A stretch of 64,000 nt of DNA, from assembly GCA_027486255.1 (NCBI GenBank), contig JAIXPL010000009.1, positions 61,716 to 125,715 on the forward strand. Direction: 5' to 3'. Within the stretch, counting starts at the first letter, position 1, and each line of letters starts with the position of its first letter. The notes below the pieces were generated by a model, which had not been told where the DNA came from, ran no database searches, and saw nothing but the letters and a program-made list of their open reading frames with translations. Position numbers and translations under genes: made by a program. The stretch is from Comamonadaceae bacterium (GTDB lineage: Bacteria; Pseudomonadota; Gammaproteobacteria; Burkholderiales; Burkholderiaceae_C). Of this stretch, positions 1 to 9,012 are shown in pieces.

Positions 1-45
1 TGGCCCGCGGCTGTTGCGGACCCACTCATCTGTCACACACAGAGA

Positions 46-3000
46 TCACTTTGTGGCGCGAAAAGCCGCCAGCGCCGCCTGCCATGCCGGCTGAGCCGCG
101 GCCAGATGCCGCGCCTTGACATGGCCAAAGCCCTTGATCTGCTCGGGGATGCGCGCCACCGCCAGGGCCTGCGGCAGCTTGTGCTCGCTCAGGCCGGCCA
201 GCAGCTCTTCCAGACTCTGCGTGTAGGCCTCGATCAGGGCGCGCTCCTGGCGCCGCTCGTCGGTGCGGCCGAAGGGGTCAAAGGGCGTGCCGCGCAGGCC
301 CTTGAGGCGCGCCAGGCCCCGGAAGGCCCAGCGCATCCAGGGACCGTAGGCCCGCTTGAGCAGCTCGCCCTGCGCATTGCGGCGGGCCAGCAGCGGCGGC
401 GCGAGATGGTGGTGCAGCGTGTAGTGGCCCTCGAACTGGGCGGCGATCTTCTCGGCAAAGCCTGCATCGGTGTGCAATCGCGCCACCTCGTACTCGTCCT
501 TGTAGGCCATGAGCTTGAAGAGGTTGCGCGCCACGGCCTCGGCCAGCTCGGTCTTGGAGGAGACGCGGCTTTCAGCCTGCCGCACGCGCTCGACCTGCTC
601 GGCGTAGCGCTGGGCGTAGGCCGCGTCCTGGTAGGCGGTGAGGAACTCGACGCGACGGGCCACCAGCTCGGCCAGGCCCTGGCGGCGCGCCGGCAGGGCG
701 ATGGTCTGGGCCGCCACCAGCAGGCGCTGCACGCCTGCGGCATCGTGCGCCGCCCGCCGCCCCCACTGGAAGGCGGCCTTGTTCTGGGCCACGGCCACGC
801 CGTTGAGCTCGATCGCGCGCATCAGCGAGGCCAGCGACAGGGGCACCCAGCCGCGCTGCCAGGCCAGGCCCAGCAGCATGGGGTTGGCATAGAGGCTATC
901 GCCCATGAGCTTCCTGGCCGCAGTGTCGACGTCAAAGGCGCCCACGGCGTGCTCACCCACCACCTGGGCGATCTGGCCCTGGCAGGCCGCCCCGGGGTTC
1001 TGCCAGCCGCCGTCTTTGACGAAGGCCGCCGTGGGCGCGCTGTGTGCATTAAGCGCCACCTGGGTGCGGCCTGGCCGCAGACGCAGCAGGGTTTCCTTGT
1101 GGGCCGCCACGATGGGATCGCAGGCGAGCACCAGGTCGGCGGCGGCCGTGCCCACGCGCGTGGTGCGGATGTCCTCGGGGCGCGCGGCCAGGAGCACATG
1201 GCTCCAGGTGCTGCCGCCTTTTTGCGCCAGGCCCGCCGCGTCCTGCGTGACCACGCCCCGGCCTTCCAAGTGCGCGGCCATGCCCAGCAGCTGGCCGATG
1301 GTGATGACGCCCGTGCCGCCCACGCCCGCCACCACCAGCCCCCAGACCGGGTCCGTGCGGCCGTGCAGCGAAGGCAGCACGGGCTCGGGCAGCACGCCCA
1401 GGCGAGCGTCGTCAAAGGGGTCGGGCCGCGCATCGTGGGCGCTCTTGCGGCGCAGCTGCCCGCCCTCGACCGTGACGAAGCTGGGGCAAAAGCCCTTGAG
1501 GCAGCTGTAATCCTTGTTGCAGGTGCTCTGGTTGATCTGGCGCTTGCGGCCGAACTCGGTGTCCAGGGGCTCGACCGAGAGGCAGTTGGACTGCGCGCTG
1601 CAGTCGCCGCAGCCTTCGCAGACCAGGTCGTTGATGAGCACGCGCCGGGCCGGATCGACCAGGGTGCCGCGCTTGCGGCGGCGGCGCTTTTCGGTGGCGC
1701 AGGTCTGGTCGTAGATGAGGATGGTGCAGCCCGTGAGCTCGCGCAGCTGGCGCTGCAGGGCGTCGAGCTCGTCGCGGTGGTGCACCGTGACCCCGGCCGG
1801 CAGGGCCACGCCCTCGTACTTGTGCGGATCGTCGCTCACCACCACCACGCGGCGCGCGCCCTCGGCCAGCACCGACTGCGCGATCTGCGGCACCGTGTGG
1901 CCCTCGGGCCGCTCGCCCACCTGCTGCCCGCCGGTCATGGCCACCGCATCGTTGTAGAGAATCTTGTAGGTGATGTTCACGCCGGCGGCAATGGCCTGGC
2001 GAATCGCCAGCAGACCGCTGTGGAAGTAAGTGCCATCGCCCAGGTTGGCGAACACATGCGTCTCGTTCACAAAGGGCTGCTGGCCCACCCAGGGCACGCC
2101 CTCGCCGCCCATCTGCGTGAAGCCTGCGTGCGCGCGGTCCATCCACAGCGCCATGTAGTGGCAGCCGATGCCCGCCATGGCGCGCGAGCCTTCGGGCACG
2201 CGGGTGCTGGTGTTGTGCGGGCAACCCGAGCAGAACCAGGGCGGGCGCTCGGGCGTGAGCGTAGAAGCCTGGAGCGCCGATTCGCGTGCGGCCAGCAGGG
2301 CCAGCTGCGCGTCCATGCGCGCGGTGGTGTCGGCATCGACGCCCAGCTTTTTCAGGCGCGCGGCAATGGCCTTGGCAATCAGGGCCGGGGACAGGTCGGC
2401 GTGGGCGCGCAGCAGGGTGTGGGCACTGGGATTGGACAGGCTCCACTCGCCGCCGCTGAAGTCACCCTCGCCCTCGTCGAACTTACCCAATACATGCGGC
2501 CGCACATCGGGCCGCCAGTTGTAGAGCTCTTCCTTGAGCTGGTACTCGATGACCTGGCGCTTTTCCTCAATGACCAAAATCTCCTGCAAGCCGGTGGCGA
2601 ACGCCCGCGTGAGCTGCGCCTCCAAGGGCCAGACCACGGCCACCTTGTGCAGGCGGATGCCCAGACGGCGGCAGGTGGCGTCGTCCAGCCCCAGGTCCGC
2701 CAGCGCCTGGCGCGTGTCGTTGTAGGCCTTGCCGCTGGCGATCAGGCCCAGGCGGTCGTTGGGCCCCTCGATGACGTTGTGGTTGAGCCGGTTGGCGCGC
2801 ACATAGGCCAGGGCGGCGTACCACTTGTGATCAAACAAGCGCTGCTCTTGAGCCAGGGCCGTGTCGGGCCAGCGGATGTGCACGCCGCCTTCAGGCATGG
2901 CGAAGTCGGTGGGCCGCACGATCTGCACGCGGTCTGGGGCTATGTCCACCGTGGCCGAGGACTCGACGATTTCCTGGATGGTTTTCATGCCCGCCCACAC

Positions 3001-3618
3001 GCCGGCGTAGCGGCTCAGCGCCAGGGCGTGCAGGCCCAGGTCGAGGATCTCCTGGACGCTGGAGGGAAAGAACACCGGCAGGCCGCAGGCCTTGAAGATG
3101 TGGTCGCTCTGGTGTGCGGCCGTGGAGCTCTTGGCCACGTGGTCATCACCGGCGACTGCGAGCACGCCGCCCCAGGGGGTGGTGCCGGCCATGTTGGCAT
3201 GCTTGAACACATCGGAGCAGCGGTCCACGCCTGGGCCCTTGCCGTACCAGATGCCAAAGACACCGTCGAACTTATTGCTGCCCGGCGGCGCAAAACCCAG
3301 CTGCTGCGTGCCCCACAGGGCGGTGGCGGCCAGCTCTTCGTTGACGCCCGGCTGGAAATGGATGTGGCGGTCCTGCAGATAGGGGGCCGCCTTCCACAGG
3401 GCCTGGTCGTAGCCGCCCAGGGGCGAGCCCCGGTAACCAGAGATGAAGCCCGCGGTGTGCTTGCCCTGCTGCTGGTCACGCTGCTGCTGCAACATGGGCA
3501 AGCGCACCAAGGCCTGCACCCCGCTCATGAAGGCACGGCCCTGCGCCAGCGCGTACTTGTCATCCAGCGTGACGGTGTCCAGGGCCTGGCGGATGTGCTC
3601 GGGCAGGGGGGCGTTCAT
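46..3618 (-). CDS. Single-chain indolepyruvate ferredoxin oxidoreductase
   Basis: This 1190-residue protein should oxidatively decarboxylate aryl-pyruvates such as indolepyruvate to aryl-acetyl-CoA in aromatic amino acid breakdown, passing electrons to ferredoxin. The fused order is visible. An N-terminal thiamine-binding half has GYRGSPLGGYD near 61-71. A diphosphate-binding half has SGCPHNTST near 464 and GDGT near 527. A cysteine-rich segment follows at 667-711. A gamma domain begins at AGVGGTGV near 764, followed by a C-terminal extension. The length fits the fused proteobacterial form rather than the two-subunit archaeal enzyme. The start is the ATG at 3618, preceded by AGGAGA; a longer open frame upstream has no ribosome site. 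Substrate range cannot be read from sequence. Confidence 0.93.
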   Translation of the reverse strand: MNAPLPEHIRQALDTVTLDDKYALAQGRAFMSGVQALVRLPMLQQQRDQQQGKHTAGFISGYRGSPLGGYDQALWKAAPYLQDRHIHFQPGVNEELAATALWGTQQLGFAPPGSNKFDGVFGIWYGKGPGVDRCSDVFKHANMAGTTPWGGVLAVAGDDHVAKSSTAAHQSDHIFKACGLPVFFPSSVQEILDLGLHALALSRYAGVWAGMKTIQEIVESSATVDIAPDRVQIVRPTDFAMPEGGVHIRWPDTALAQEQRLFDHKWYAALAYVRANRLNHNVIEGPNDRLGLIASGKAYNDTRQALADLGLDDATCRRLGIRLHKVAVVWPLEAQLTRAFATGLQEILVIEEKRQVIEYQLKEELYNWRPDVRPHVLGKFDEGEGDFSGGEWSLSNPSAHTLLRAHADLSPALIAKAIAARLKKLGVDADTTARMDAQLALLAARESALQASTLTPERPPWFCSGCPHNTSTRVPEGSRAMAGIGCHYMALWMDRAHAGFTQMGGEGVPWVGQQPFVNETHVFANLGDGTYFHSGLLAIRQAIAAGVNITYKILYNDAVAMTGGQQVGERPEGHTVPQIAQSVLAEGARRVVVVSDDPHKYEGVALPAGVTVHHRDELDALQRQLRELTGCTILIYDQTCATEKRRRRKRGTLVDPARRVLINDLVCEGCGDCSAQSNCLSVEPLDTEFGRKRQINQSTCNKDYSCLKGFCPSFVTVEGGQLRRKSAHDARPDPFDDARLGVLPEPVLPSLHGRTDPVWGLVVAGVGGTGVITIGQLLGMAAHLEGRGVVTQDAAGLAQKGGSTWSHVLLAARPEDIRTTRVGTAAADLVLACDPIVAAHKETLLRLRPGRTQVALNAHSAPTAAFVKDGGWQNPGAACQGQIAQVVGEHAVGAFDVDTAARKLMGDSLYANPMLLGLAWQRGWVPLSLASLMRAIELNGVAVAQNKAAFQWGRRAAHDAAGVQRLLVAAQTIALPARRQGLAELVARRVEFLTAYQDAAYAQRYAEQVERVRQAESRVSSKTELAEAVARNLFKLMAYKDEYEVARLHTDAGFAEKIAAQFEGHYTLHHHLAPPLLARRNAQGELLKRAYGPWMRWAFRGLARLKGLRGTPFDPFGRTDERRQERALIEAYTQSLEELLAGLSEHKLPQALAVARIPEQIKGFGHVKARHLAAAQPAWQAALAAFRATK

Positions 3619-3694
3619 GCGGTGTCTCCTGTCGTGGGGGGCAGCCCTCGTCTGGGAGAAAGTGTATGCCCCGGTGTGGCGCCGGTGTGTGCGT

Positions 3695-4285
3695 TCAAGG
3701 CGCGCCGCGCAGGAGCTTGGCGCTGAACAGTTCCGGGATACCCATGCTTCGCCGGCCGGGGATGAGCTCGAAGGCCTCGCCTGCACACACGCTGCCGGGC
3801 TCCAGGACCGAGAGGTAAAAGCCGCAGAACCCGCTCTCGGCCATCAGCCGCACCGCCTGCGGGAAACCCAGGGCCGCATTGAGCTTGTGGCAAGGCTCAC
3901 GGGGCCGGGTGACCTGCAGCGCGCAATGAGGAAAGCGCAGCACGTCGCCCACCCAGGCGCCGGACTCCAGCAGGCCTGTCAGCGTGAGGTTTTCAGCCAG
4001 GCTGCCATGCGGCAGGCTGTCGTCGATCTCCGCTGCACCGGACTCGCGCCGGGCCTGGCGCCAGAAGGCGTAATGCTCGGCCGGGTAAGCGTAGACCGCC
4101 TGCGCCAGGCCGCCGTGGATGTTCAGGTCAGCCTGCTCGTCCCCGAGCAAGCCCAGGGGCGCCACAGGTACCGGGCCTTGAACCGGCTGCTTGACCATGG
4201 CCGTGCGCAGGCTGCGGCCAGCCAGGCGCACACGGCGCGATGGGCCCACCTGCACAGAGATCAAACGGAGGCTTTTCGGGGTCAT
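3695..4285 (-). CDS. MOSC domain protein (YiiM-like)
   Basis: This 196-residue protein is a stand-alone MOSC domain. The family is related to the C-terminal domain of molybdenum cofactor sulfurase and to YiiM, which helps reduce N-hydroxylated compounds using molybdenum cofactor. The MOSC pattern is visible: GDEQADLNIHGG near 48-59, an AENLT motif near 97-101, and the conserved cysteine in REPCHKLN at 132. There are no membrane segments or signal peptide. It lies 76 bases upstream of the indolepyruvate oxidoreductase on the same strand and is divergent from the next gene. No molybdenum cofactor gene is nearby, so its partner is unknown. Confidence 0.85.
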   Translation of the reverse strand: MTPKSLRLISVQVGPSRRVRLAGRSLRTAMVKQPVQGPVPVAPLGLLGDEQADLNIHGGLAQAVYAYPAEHYAFWRQARRESGAAEIDDSLPHGSLAENLTLTGLLESGAWVGDVLRFPHCALQVTRPREPCHKLNAALGFPQAVRLMAESGFCGFYLSVLEPGSVCAGEAFELIPGRRSMGIPELFSAKLLRGAP

Positions 4286-4356
4286 GGGTGGGCCATCGTC
4301 AGTTTGGGGGCAGCCGAGCCGGTAAAATCAAGCCATTGTCGCGAAGGAAATTCACC

Positions 4357-4524
4357 ATGACCCAGTCCGCAGAACAGTCCACCCACGCCGCTCCGCACAA
4401 CCCCTCGCCTGTAGAAGAGCAGGACTCCCTCAAGGCCCTCATGCCGGTCATTCCCATCGTGCTGCCCGTTGTCGGCGGCGTGCTGATGTTCTTGCTGGCC
4501 TTCATCGCGATCTACATGGGCTAA
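4357..4524 (+). CDS. Small single-pass membrane protein
   Basis: This 55-residue protein has a polar N-terminal half of about 27 residues and one strongly hydrophobic helix, roughly residues 30-53 (MPVIPIVLPVVGG onward), that runs nearly to the C terminus. The start ATG follows GAAGGAAA. A -10-like TAAAAT lies at 4323-4328, and a clear intrinsic terminator follows at 4576, so it looks like a monocistronic unit. I do not recognise a characterised family. The topology suggests an inner-membrane microprotein, but its function is unknown. Confidence 0.72.
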   Translation: MTQSAEQSTHAAPHNPSPVEEQDSLKALMPVIPIVLPVVGGVLMFLLAFIAIYMG

Positions 4525-4575
4525 AGCCCTGCACTGTGGACGCTGCGCCAGGCCTGGCTGCGCAGCCCCTGTGCC

Positions 4576-4600
4576 ATCCGCCTTCTGGCGGATTTTTTTT
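4576..4600 (+). terminator. Intrinsic terminator after the small membrane protein
   Basis: A perfect 7-bp stem, ATCCGCC with GGCGGAT, closes a 4-base loop and runs directly into eight T residues. It lies 52 bases after the stop at 4524 and should end that transcript before the ATPase gene at 4623. Confidence 0.9.
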
Positions 4601-4622
4601 CGTTTTCCGTCCACACCGCCTC

Positions 4623-5228
4623 ATGCATACGCCGCTGCTGAGCCTCAAAGGCCTGTGCTTTGCCTACCCCGGCGCCCCCACGCCGGTGTTCCACCAGCTG
4701 TGCGCCGAGCTGCCGGCGGGGGTGGCCCTGGTGTGCGGTGATGAAAGCCGGGGCAAAAGCACCTTGCTGCGCCTGCTGGCCGGCCAGATCCAGGCCACAG
4801 AAGGCACCCTATCGTGGGCGGGGCAAGCGCTGACACGCCCGCAGGTGGCCTGGTTCGACCCCGCCGACCCCGCACGCGAGCAGCAGGTGGTGCAGGCCAT
4901 CCTGGCCGAGCTCGTTTCCCCGGACAAGCTCAGGGGCAGCGGCCTGCTGCAAGAGCTCGGCCTCGAGGCCCACCTGGACAAGCCGCTGTACCAACTGTCC
5001 ACGGGCAGCCGCCGCAAGGTCTTCTTGGCCGCGGCACTGGCCCAGGACGCCCCCCTGACCCTGCTGGACCAGCCCTTCATGGCGCTGGACCAGCCCTCGG
5101 TGGATGCCCTGCTGCGGCGATTTGCCACATGGCAAGACTGCCGGCAGCGGCTGCTGCTGATCGCCGACTACCTGCCCCCTTCGGGCCTGGTCCTCTCGGG
5201 CACGCTGGACCTGGACCGCCGGCGCTGA
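4623..5228 (+). CDS. ABC-type ATPase, catalytically degenerate
   Basis: This 201-residue protein has the outline of an ABC nucleotide-binding domain but lacks residues needed for normal hydrolysis. Walker A is present as GDESRGKS (39-46). The signature is reduced to LSTGS (125-129) instead of LSGGQ. Walker B reads LTLLDQP, so glutamine at 150 replaces the catalytic glutamate. The usual switch histidine region reads LLLIADY with no histidine. ABC domains with this glutamate-to-glutamine change typically bind ATP and hydrolyse it poorly. No permease or binding protein is adjacent. It may act as an ATP-dependent clamp or regulator, or work with a distant permease. Confidence 0.72.
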   Translation: MHTPLLSLKGLCFAYPGAPTPVFHQLCAELPAGVALVCGDESRGKSTLLRLLAGQIQATEGTLSWAGQALTRPQVAWFDPADPAREQQVVQAILAELVSPDKLRGSGLLQELGLEAHLDKPLYQLSTGSRRKVFLAAALAQDAPLTLLDQPFMALDQPSVDALLRRFATWQDCRQRLLLIADYLPPSGLVLSGTLDLDRRR

Positions 5229-5307
5229 ATCGGGGCGAATCCGCTCACCCGCTGCCCGGTGGGCATGCTAGGCTGCGCGCCTCAATGTCACCAATTTGTG
5301 AACCATC

Positions 5308-5553
5308 ATGCGCACCTGTCTTGTCTTCCTGGTTTCGTCCCTCCTGAGCTTCCACGCCTTGGCAAGCCAGGCCAGCTGCCAAGCCGTCGCGGCTGAAAAA
5401 AAGCTGGCCGGCGCGGCCAAAAACTCCTTCTTGAAAAAATGTGAAGCCGACGCGCAGGCCAAATGCGACCAGTCGGCCGCCGACAAGAAGCTGGCCGGTG
5501 CGGCCAAAAACAGCCATCTGAAGAAGTGCATGGCCGACGCCGTCGGCTCCTGA
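5308..5553 (+). CDS. PsiF-repeat periplasmic protein
   Basis: This 81-residue protein has a Sec signal peptide (residues 1-19, ending near HALA) followed by two near-identical repeats of about 25 residues. Both carry the core KKLAGAAKNS then LKKC and an Asp-Ala end. This is the PsiF repeat family, named after a phosphate-starvation-inducible E. coli gene whose biochemical role is unknown. Each repeat keeps a cysteine after the paired lysines, and further cysteines allow disulfide formation after export. It stands alone between the ATPase gene and pckG. No Pho box was recognised upstream, so phosphate control is not shown here. Confidence 0.85.
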   Translation: MRTCLVFLVSSLLSFHALASQASCQAVAAEKKLAGAAKNSFLKKCEADAQAKCDQSAADKKLAGAAKNSHLKKCMADAVGS

Positions 5554-5651
5554 GCGCCGCCCGAACCCGGGCGCCCGGCATCCCCTGAGCACCCTTGGCG
5601 CCCCGCCAGGGGGCCGGAATGGCTCGCCTGGGCCCCAAGCATTTGGCGCAT

Positions 5652-5678
5652 AAAGTCATGCGTGTTATGCATGACTTT
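5652..5678. promoter_or_regulatory. 10-bp inverted repeat upstream of pckG
   Basis: AAAGTCATGC and its exact complement GCATGACTTT are separated by seven bases. The element is AT-richer than its surroundings and ends 136 bases before the pckG start. A -10-like TAAAAT lies at 5715-5720. It has the form of a dimeric regulator site. It could also be a hairpin at the end of the PsiF transcript, although no T tract follows. Confidence 0.5.
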
Positions 5679-5814
5679 CGATCCTCGCCGACAATGTGTG
5701 ACAGGGCTTGTTCCTAAAATCACGGACCCAATCGATTCCTGCCGCGTCATGCCGACAGGCGTCTGACCCCAGACCTCTGCCGACATCACGCTTTTTTAAC
5801 TTTGGAGCTTTCCC

Positions 5815-7677
5815 ATGAACCATCCCGTCATGCAAGGTCTGGCCATCAATCCGCCGGCTTACGTGAAAAACGCCAAGCTGATCGCCTGGGTCGCCGACAT
5901 GGCCGCCCTGTGCAAGCCTGAGCAAATCTACTGGTGCGACGGCAGCGATGAGGAATACCAGCGCCTGTGCCAGCAGCTGGTGGACGCCGGCACCTTCAAG
6001 AAGCTCAACCCGGCCAAGCGCCCCAACAGCTTTCTGGCCCTGAGCGACCCCAGCGACGTGGCCCGCGTGGAAGACCGCACCTTCATCTGCCCCCAGAACA
6101 AGGAAGACGCCGGCCCGACCAACAACTGGGTGGCCCCGGCCGAGATGCGCGCCACGCTGCAGCCCCTGTTCGACGGTTGCATGAAGGGCCGCACCATGTA
6201 CGTGGTGCCGTTTTCCATGGGCCCGCTGGGCTCGCACATTGCCCACATTGGCGTGGAGCTCTCGGACAGCCCCTATGTGGCCGTGAACATGAAGATCATG
6301 ACCCGCATGGGCCGCGCCGTGTATGACGTGATCGGTGCCGATGGCGAGTACGTGCCTTGCGTGCACACCGTGGGCGCGCCGCTGCAGCCCGGCCAGAAGG
6401 ACGTGAGCTGGCCCTGCAACAAGACCAAGTACATCGTGCACTACCCCGAGACCCGCGAGATCTGGTCTTTCGGCTCAGGCTACGGCGGCAACGCGCTGCT
6501 GGGCAAGAAGTGCTTTGCGCTGCGCATCGCCTCCATCATGGGCCGCGACCAGGGCTGGCTGGCCGAGCACATGCTCATCCTGGGCGTGACCAATCCCCAG
6601 GGCAAGAAATACCATGTGGCCGCCGCCTTCCCGTCGGCCTGCGGCAAGACCAACTTCTCCATGCTGGTGCCGCCCCAGGGCTTCGAGGGCTGGAAGGTCA
6701 CCACCATCGGTGACGACATCGCCTGGATCAAGCCGACGGCCGATGGCCGCCTGCGCGCCATCAACCCCGAGGCCGGCTACTTCGGCGTGGCCCCGGGCAC
6801 GAACTACCACACCAACCCCAACTGCATGGCCAGCCTCGACAAGAACGTGATCTTCACGAACGTCGCGCTGACCGACGACGGTGACGTGTGGTGGGAAGGC
6901 ATGGAAAAGGATTCGGGCAGCTTCCCCGCGCACCTGATCGACTGGCAGGGCAAGGACTGGACGCCGCAGATCGCCAAGGAGACCGGCGCCAAGGCCGCCC
7001 ACCCCAACGCCCGCTTCACGGTGGCCGCCGTCAACAACCCGGCCCTGGACAGCGCCTGGGACGATCCGGCCGGCGTACCCATCGATGCCTTCATCTTCGG
7101 CGGCCGCCGCTCGACCACGGTGCCGCTGGTGAGCGAAGCCCGCAACTGGGTCGAAGGCATCTACATGGCCGCCACCATGGGCTCGGAGACCACCGCCGCC
7201 GCCACCGGCCAGGCCGGCATCGTGCGCCGTGACCCCTTCGCCATGCTGCCCTTCACCGGCTACAACATGAGCGACTACTTCCAGCACTGGCTGGACCTGG
7301 GCAAGAAACTGGCCGCCGCGGGTGCCACACTGCCGCGCATCTACACCACCAACTGGTTCCGCAAGGGCGACGACGGCAAGTTCGTCTGGCCCGGCTATGG
7401 CGAGAACATGCGCGTGCTCAAGTGGATGATCGACCGCATTGAAGGCAGCGGCCAGGGCAAGGACAACGTCATGGGCATCAGCCCCAGCTACGAGGACCTG
7501 AACTGGACCGGCCTGAATTTTTCTGCCGACGAGTTCGCCAAGGTCACCAGCATCGACCAGGCCGCCTGGGCCAAGGAGATGGAGCTTCACGCCGAGCTGT
7601 TCCAGCAGCTGGCCTACCACCTGCCCCAGGAACTCAAGGCCACCAAAGACGCCCTCGAAAAGCGACTGGCCGCTTAA
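5815..7677 (+). CDS. pckG: Phosphoenolpyruvate carboxykinase (GTP)
   Basis: This 620-residue enzyme converts oxaloacetate and GTP to phosphoenolpyruvate, CO2 and GDP, the entry step of gluconeogenesis. The GTP-type family is shown by the P-loop PSACGKTN at 273-280 with its reactive cysteine at 276, the kinase-2 motif GDDIAW at 299-304, and the large [10 protein letters not shown] region. The length matches GTP-dependent enzymes (about 600-620) rather than the shorter ATP form. It is monocistronic, with its own upstream inverted repeat and a strong bidirectional terminator. It would pair functionally with maeB at 16.9 kb for growth on organic and aromatic acids. Start ATG follows TTTGGAGC. Confidence 0.97.
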   Translation: MNHPVMQGLAINPPAYVKNAKLIAWVADMAALCKPEQIYWCDGSDEEYQRLCQQLVDAGTFKKLNPAKRPNSFLALSDPSDVARVEDRTFICPQNKEDAGPTNNWVAPAEMRATLQPLFDGCMKGRTMYVVPFSMGPLGSHIAHIGVELSDSPYVAVNMKIMTRMGRAVYDVIGADGEYVPCVHTVGAPLQPGQKDVSWPCNKTKYIVHYPETREIWSFGSGYGGNALLGKKCFALRIASIMGRDQGWLAEHMLILGVTNPQGKKYHVAAAFPSACGKTNFSMLVPPQGFEGWKVTTIGDDIAWIKPTADGRLRAINPEAGYFGVAPGTNYHTNPNCMASLDKNVIFTNVALTDDGDVWWEGMEKDSGSFPAHLIDWQGKDWTPQIAKETGAKAAHPNARFTVAAVNNPALDSAWDDPAGVPIDAFIFGGRRSTTVPLVSEARNWVEGIYMAATMGSETTAAATGQAGIVRRDPFAMLPFTGYNMSDYFQHWLDLGKKLAAAGATLPRIYTTNWFRKGDDGKFVWPGYGENMRVLKWMIDRIEGSGQGKDNVMGISPSYEDLNWTGLNFSADEFAKVTSIDQAAWAKEMELHAELFQQLAYHLPQELKATKDALEKRLAA

Positions 7678-7707
7678 AGGCTGCTGGGCGCAGGCCCGGG
7701 CTGCATG

Positions 7708-7744
7708 AAAAAAAGCCGTGCTGGTAACAGCACGGCTTTTTTTT
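7708..7744. terminator. Bidirectional intrinsic terminator between pckG and the MetE-like gene
   Basis: A long perfect stem built on AGCCGTGCTG and CAGCACGGCT closes a GTAA loop. It is flanked by an A tract on the left and a run of eight T residues on the right. It lies between two convergent genes and can serve both directions. Confidence 0.93.
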
Positions 7745-7846
7745 GGTGGGCTCGGGTGGGTGGGCGATCGGTGCGCAGGTCCTGCGGCGAGGACTTGCGC
7801 TGATCGCCCAGAGGGCTGGGCTCCTACATGGGGGGCGTAGAGGCGA

Positions 7847-8959
7847 TCAGGCCTCGCCCCAGACGTCTTGCACCGTCTCGATGACCAGGCGCAGCTTGTC
7901 GCGCTGGGCCTGCACAGCAATGTTGTTGCCGTGCACGGTGCTGGAAAAACCGCACTGGGGGGACAGGGCCAACTGGTCCAGCGGTGCGTACTTGGCCGCT
8001 TCTTCGATGCGGCGCTTGAGCGCGTCTTTGCTTTCCATGTCGCCGAATTTGGTGGTGACCAGACCCAGCACCACGATCTTGCCCTTGGGCAGGAAACGCA
8101 GGGGACGGAAGTCGCCGCTGCGGTCGTCGTCGTACTCGAGGAAATAGGCGTCGATGTCCATTTCCTTGAGCAGGGCCTCGGCCACAGGCTCGTAGTTGCC
8201 GGCAGCGGCGTGCGTGCTCTTGAAGTTGCCACGGCACAGGTGCATGGCCAGGGTCATGCCGGCGGGCTTCTGGGCCACCACCTTGTTGATGAACTGGGCG
8301 TAGCGGTGCGGCAGCTCGTTGGGGTCATCACCGCGCTGGCGGGCCGCCTCGCGCATCTTCTCGTCGCACAGGTAGGCCAGATTGGTGTCGTCCATCTGCA
8401 CATAGGTGCAACCGGCAGCGGCCAGGCTGCGCAGCTCGTCGCCGTAGGCCTTGGCCACGTCGTCGTAGAAGGCCGGCTCCAGCTCGGGATAGGCCTGGCG
8501 GCTGATGCCGGCGCGGCCGCCGCGGAAGTGCAGCATGGTGGGCGAGGGAATGGTCACCTTGGGGGTGCAGCCCGCGGCCACCTGGCTCTTGAGGTACTGG
8601 AAATCGGCCAGCTGGATGTTCTTGGCATGCGTGACCTTGTCGGTGACGCGGATCACCGGCGGGGCCAGGTGGGTGGTGCCATCGGGCTGCAGCACCGACA
8701 GCGGAATGTCGGTGACCACGCCGCCGAGCTGCTCCAGGAAGTCGATGTGGAAATAGGTGCGGCGGAACTCGCCGTCGGTGATGGCTTTGAGACCCACGTC
8801 CTGCTGGAACTTGACGATTTCGGCGATCGCCTTGTCTTCCACCAGACGCAGCTGCTCGGGCGTGATCTGGCCCTTGGCCTTTTGCTCACGGGCTTCGAGC
8901 AGGTAGGCGGGGCGCAGGAAGCTGCCGACGTGGTCGTAGCGGGCAGGAAGTTTCACCAT
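7847..8959 (-). CDS. Core MetE-like methionine synthase family protein
   Basis: This 370-residue protein matches the C-terminal catalytic half of cobalamin-independent methionine synthase, in the YxjG/YxjH style, and lacks the N-terminal folate-binding half. All four zinc ligands of MetE have counterparts: His240 and Cys242 in MHLCRGN, Glu275 in FLEYDDD, and Cys336 in SPQCGF. It should therefore transfer a methyl group to a thiol, but the donor is unknown. It follows vanB by 53 bases on the same strand, which suggests transcription with a vanillate O-demethylase. The start was set at the second of two adjacent ATGs because GGAGA lies six bases upstream of it; the ATG at 8962 is the alternative. 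Confidence 0.85.
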   Translation of the reverse strand: MVKLPARYDHVGSFLRPAYLLEAREQKAKGQITPEQLRLVEDKAIAEIVKFQQDVGLKAITDGEFRRTYFHIDFLEQLGGVVTDIPLSVLQPDGTTHLAPPVIRVTDKVTHAKNIQLADFQYLKSQVAAGCTPKVTIPSPTMLHFRGGRAGISRQAYPELEPAFYDDVAKAYGDELRSLAAAGCTYVQMDDTNLAYLCDEKMREAARQRGDDPNELPHRYAQFINKVVAQKPAGMTLAMHLCRGNFKSTHAAAGNYEPVAEALLKEMDIDAYFLEYDDDRSGDFRPLRFLPKGKIVVLGLVTTKFGDMESKDALKRRIEEAAKYAPLDQLALSPQCGFSSTVHGNNIAVQAQRDKLRLVIETVQDVWGEA

Positions 8960-9012
8960 CATTTGTCTCCACAAAAAATTGAAGTGCGAATGCTAGCGCA
9001 TGCGCAGGGGGT

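Noticed and set aside
106-3726. 1206-codon open frame on the plus strand opposite the indolepyruvate oxidoreductase
   Set aside because: It mirrors a clear enzyme with a ribosome site; its translation is low-complexity and has no family motif, as is common opposite GC-rich genes.
5395-5550. Internal near-identical segments as a DNA repeat
   Set aside because: Explained by the two PsiF protein repeats.
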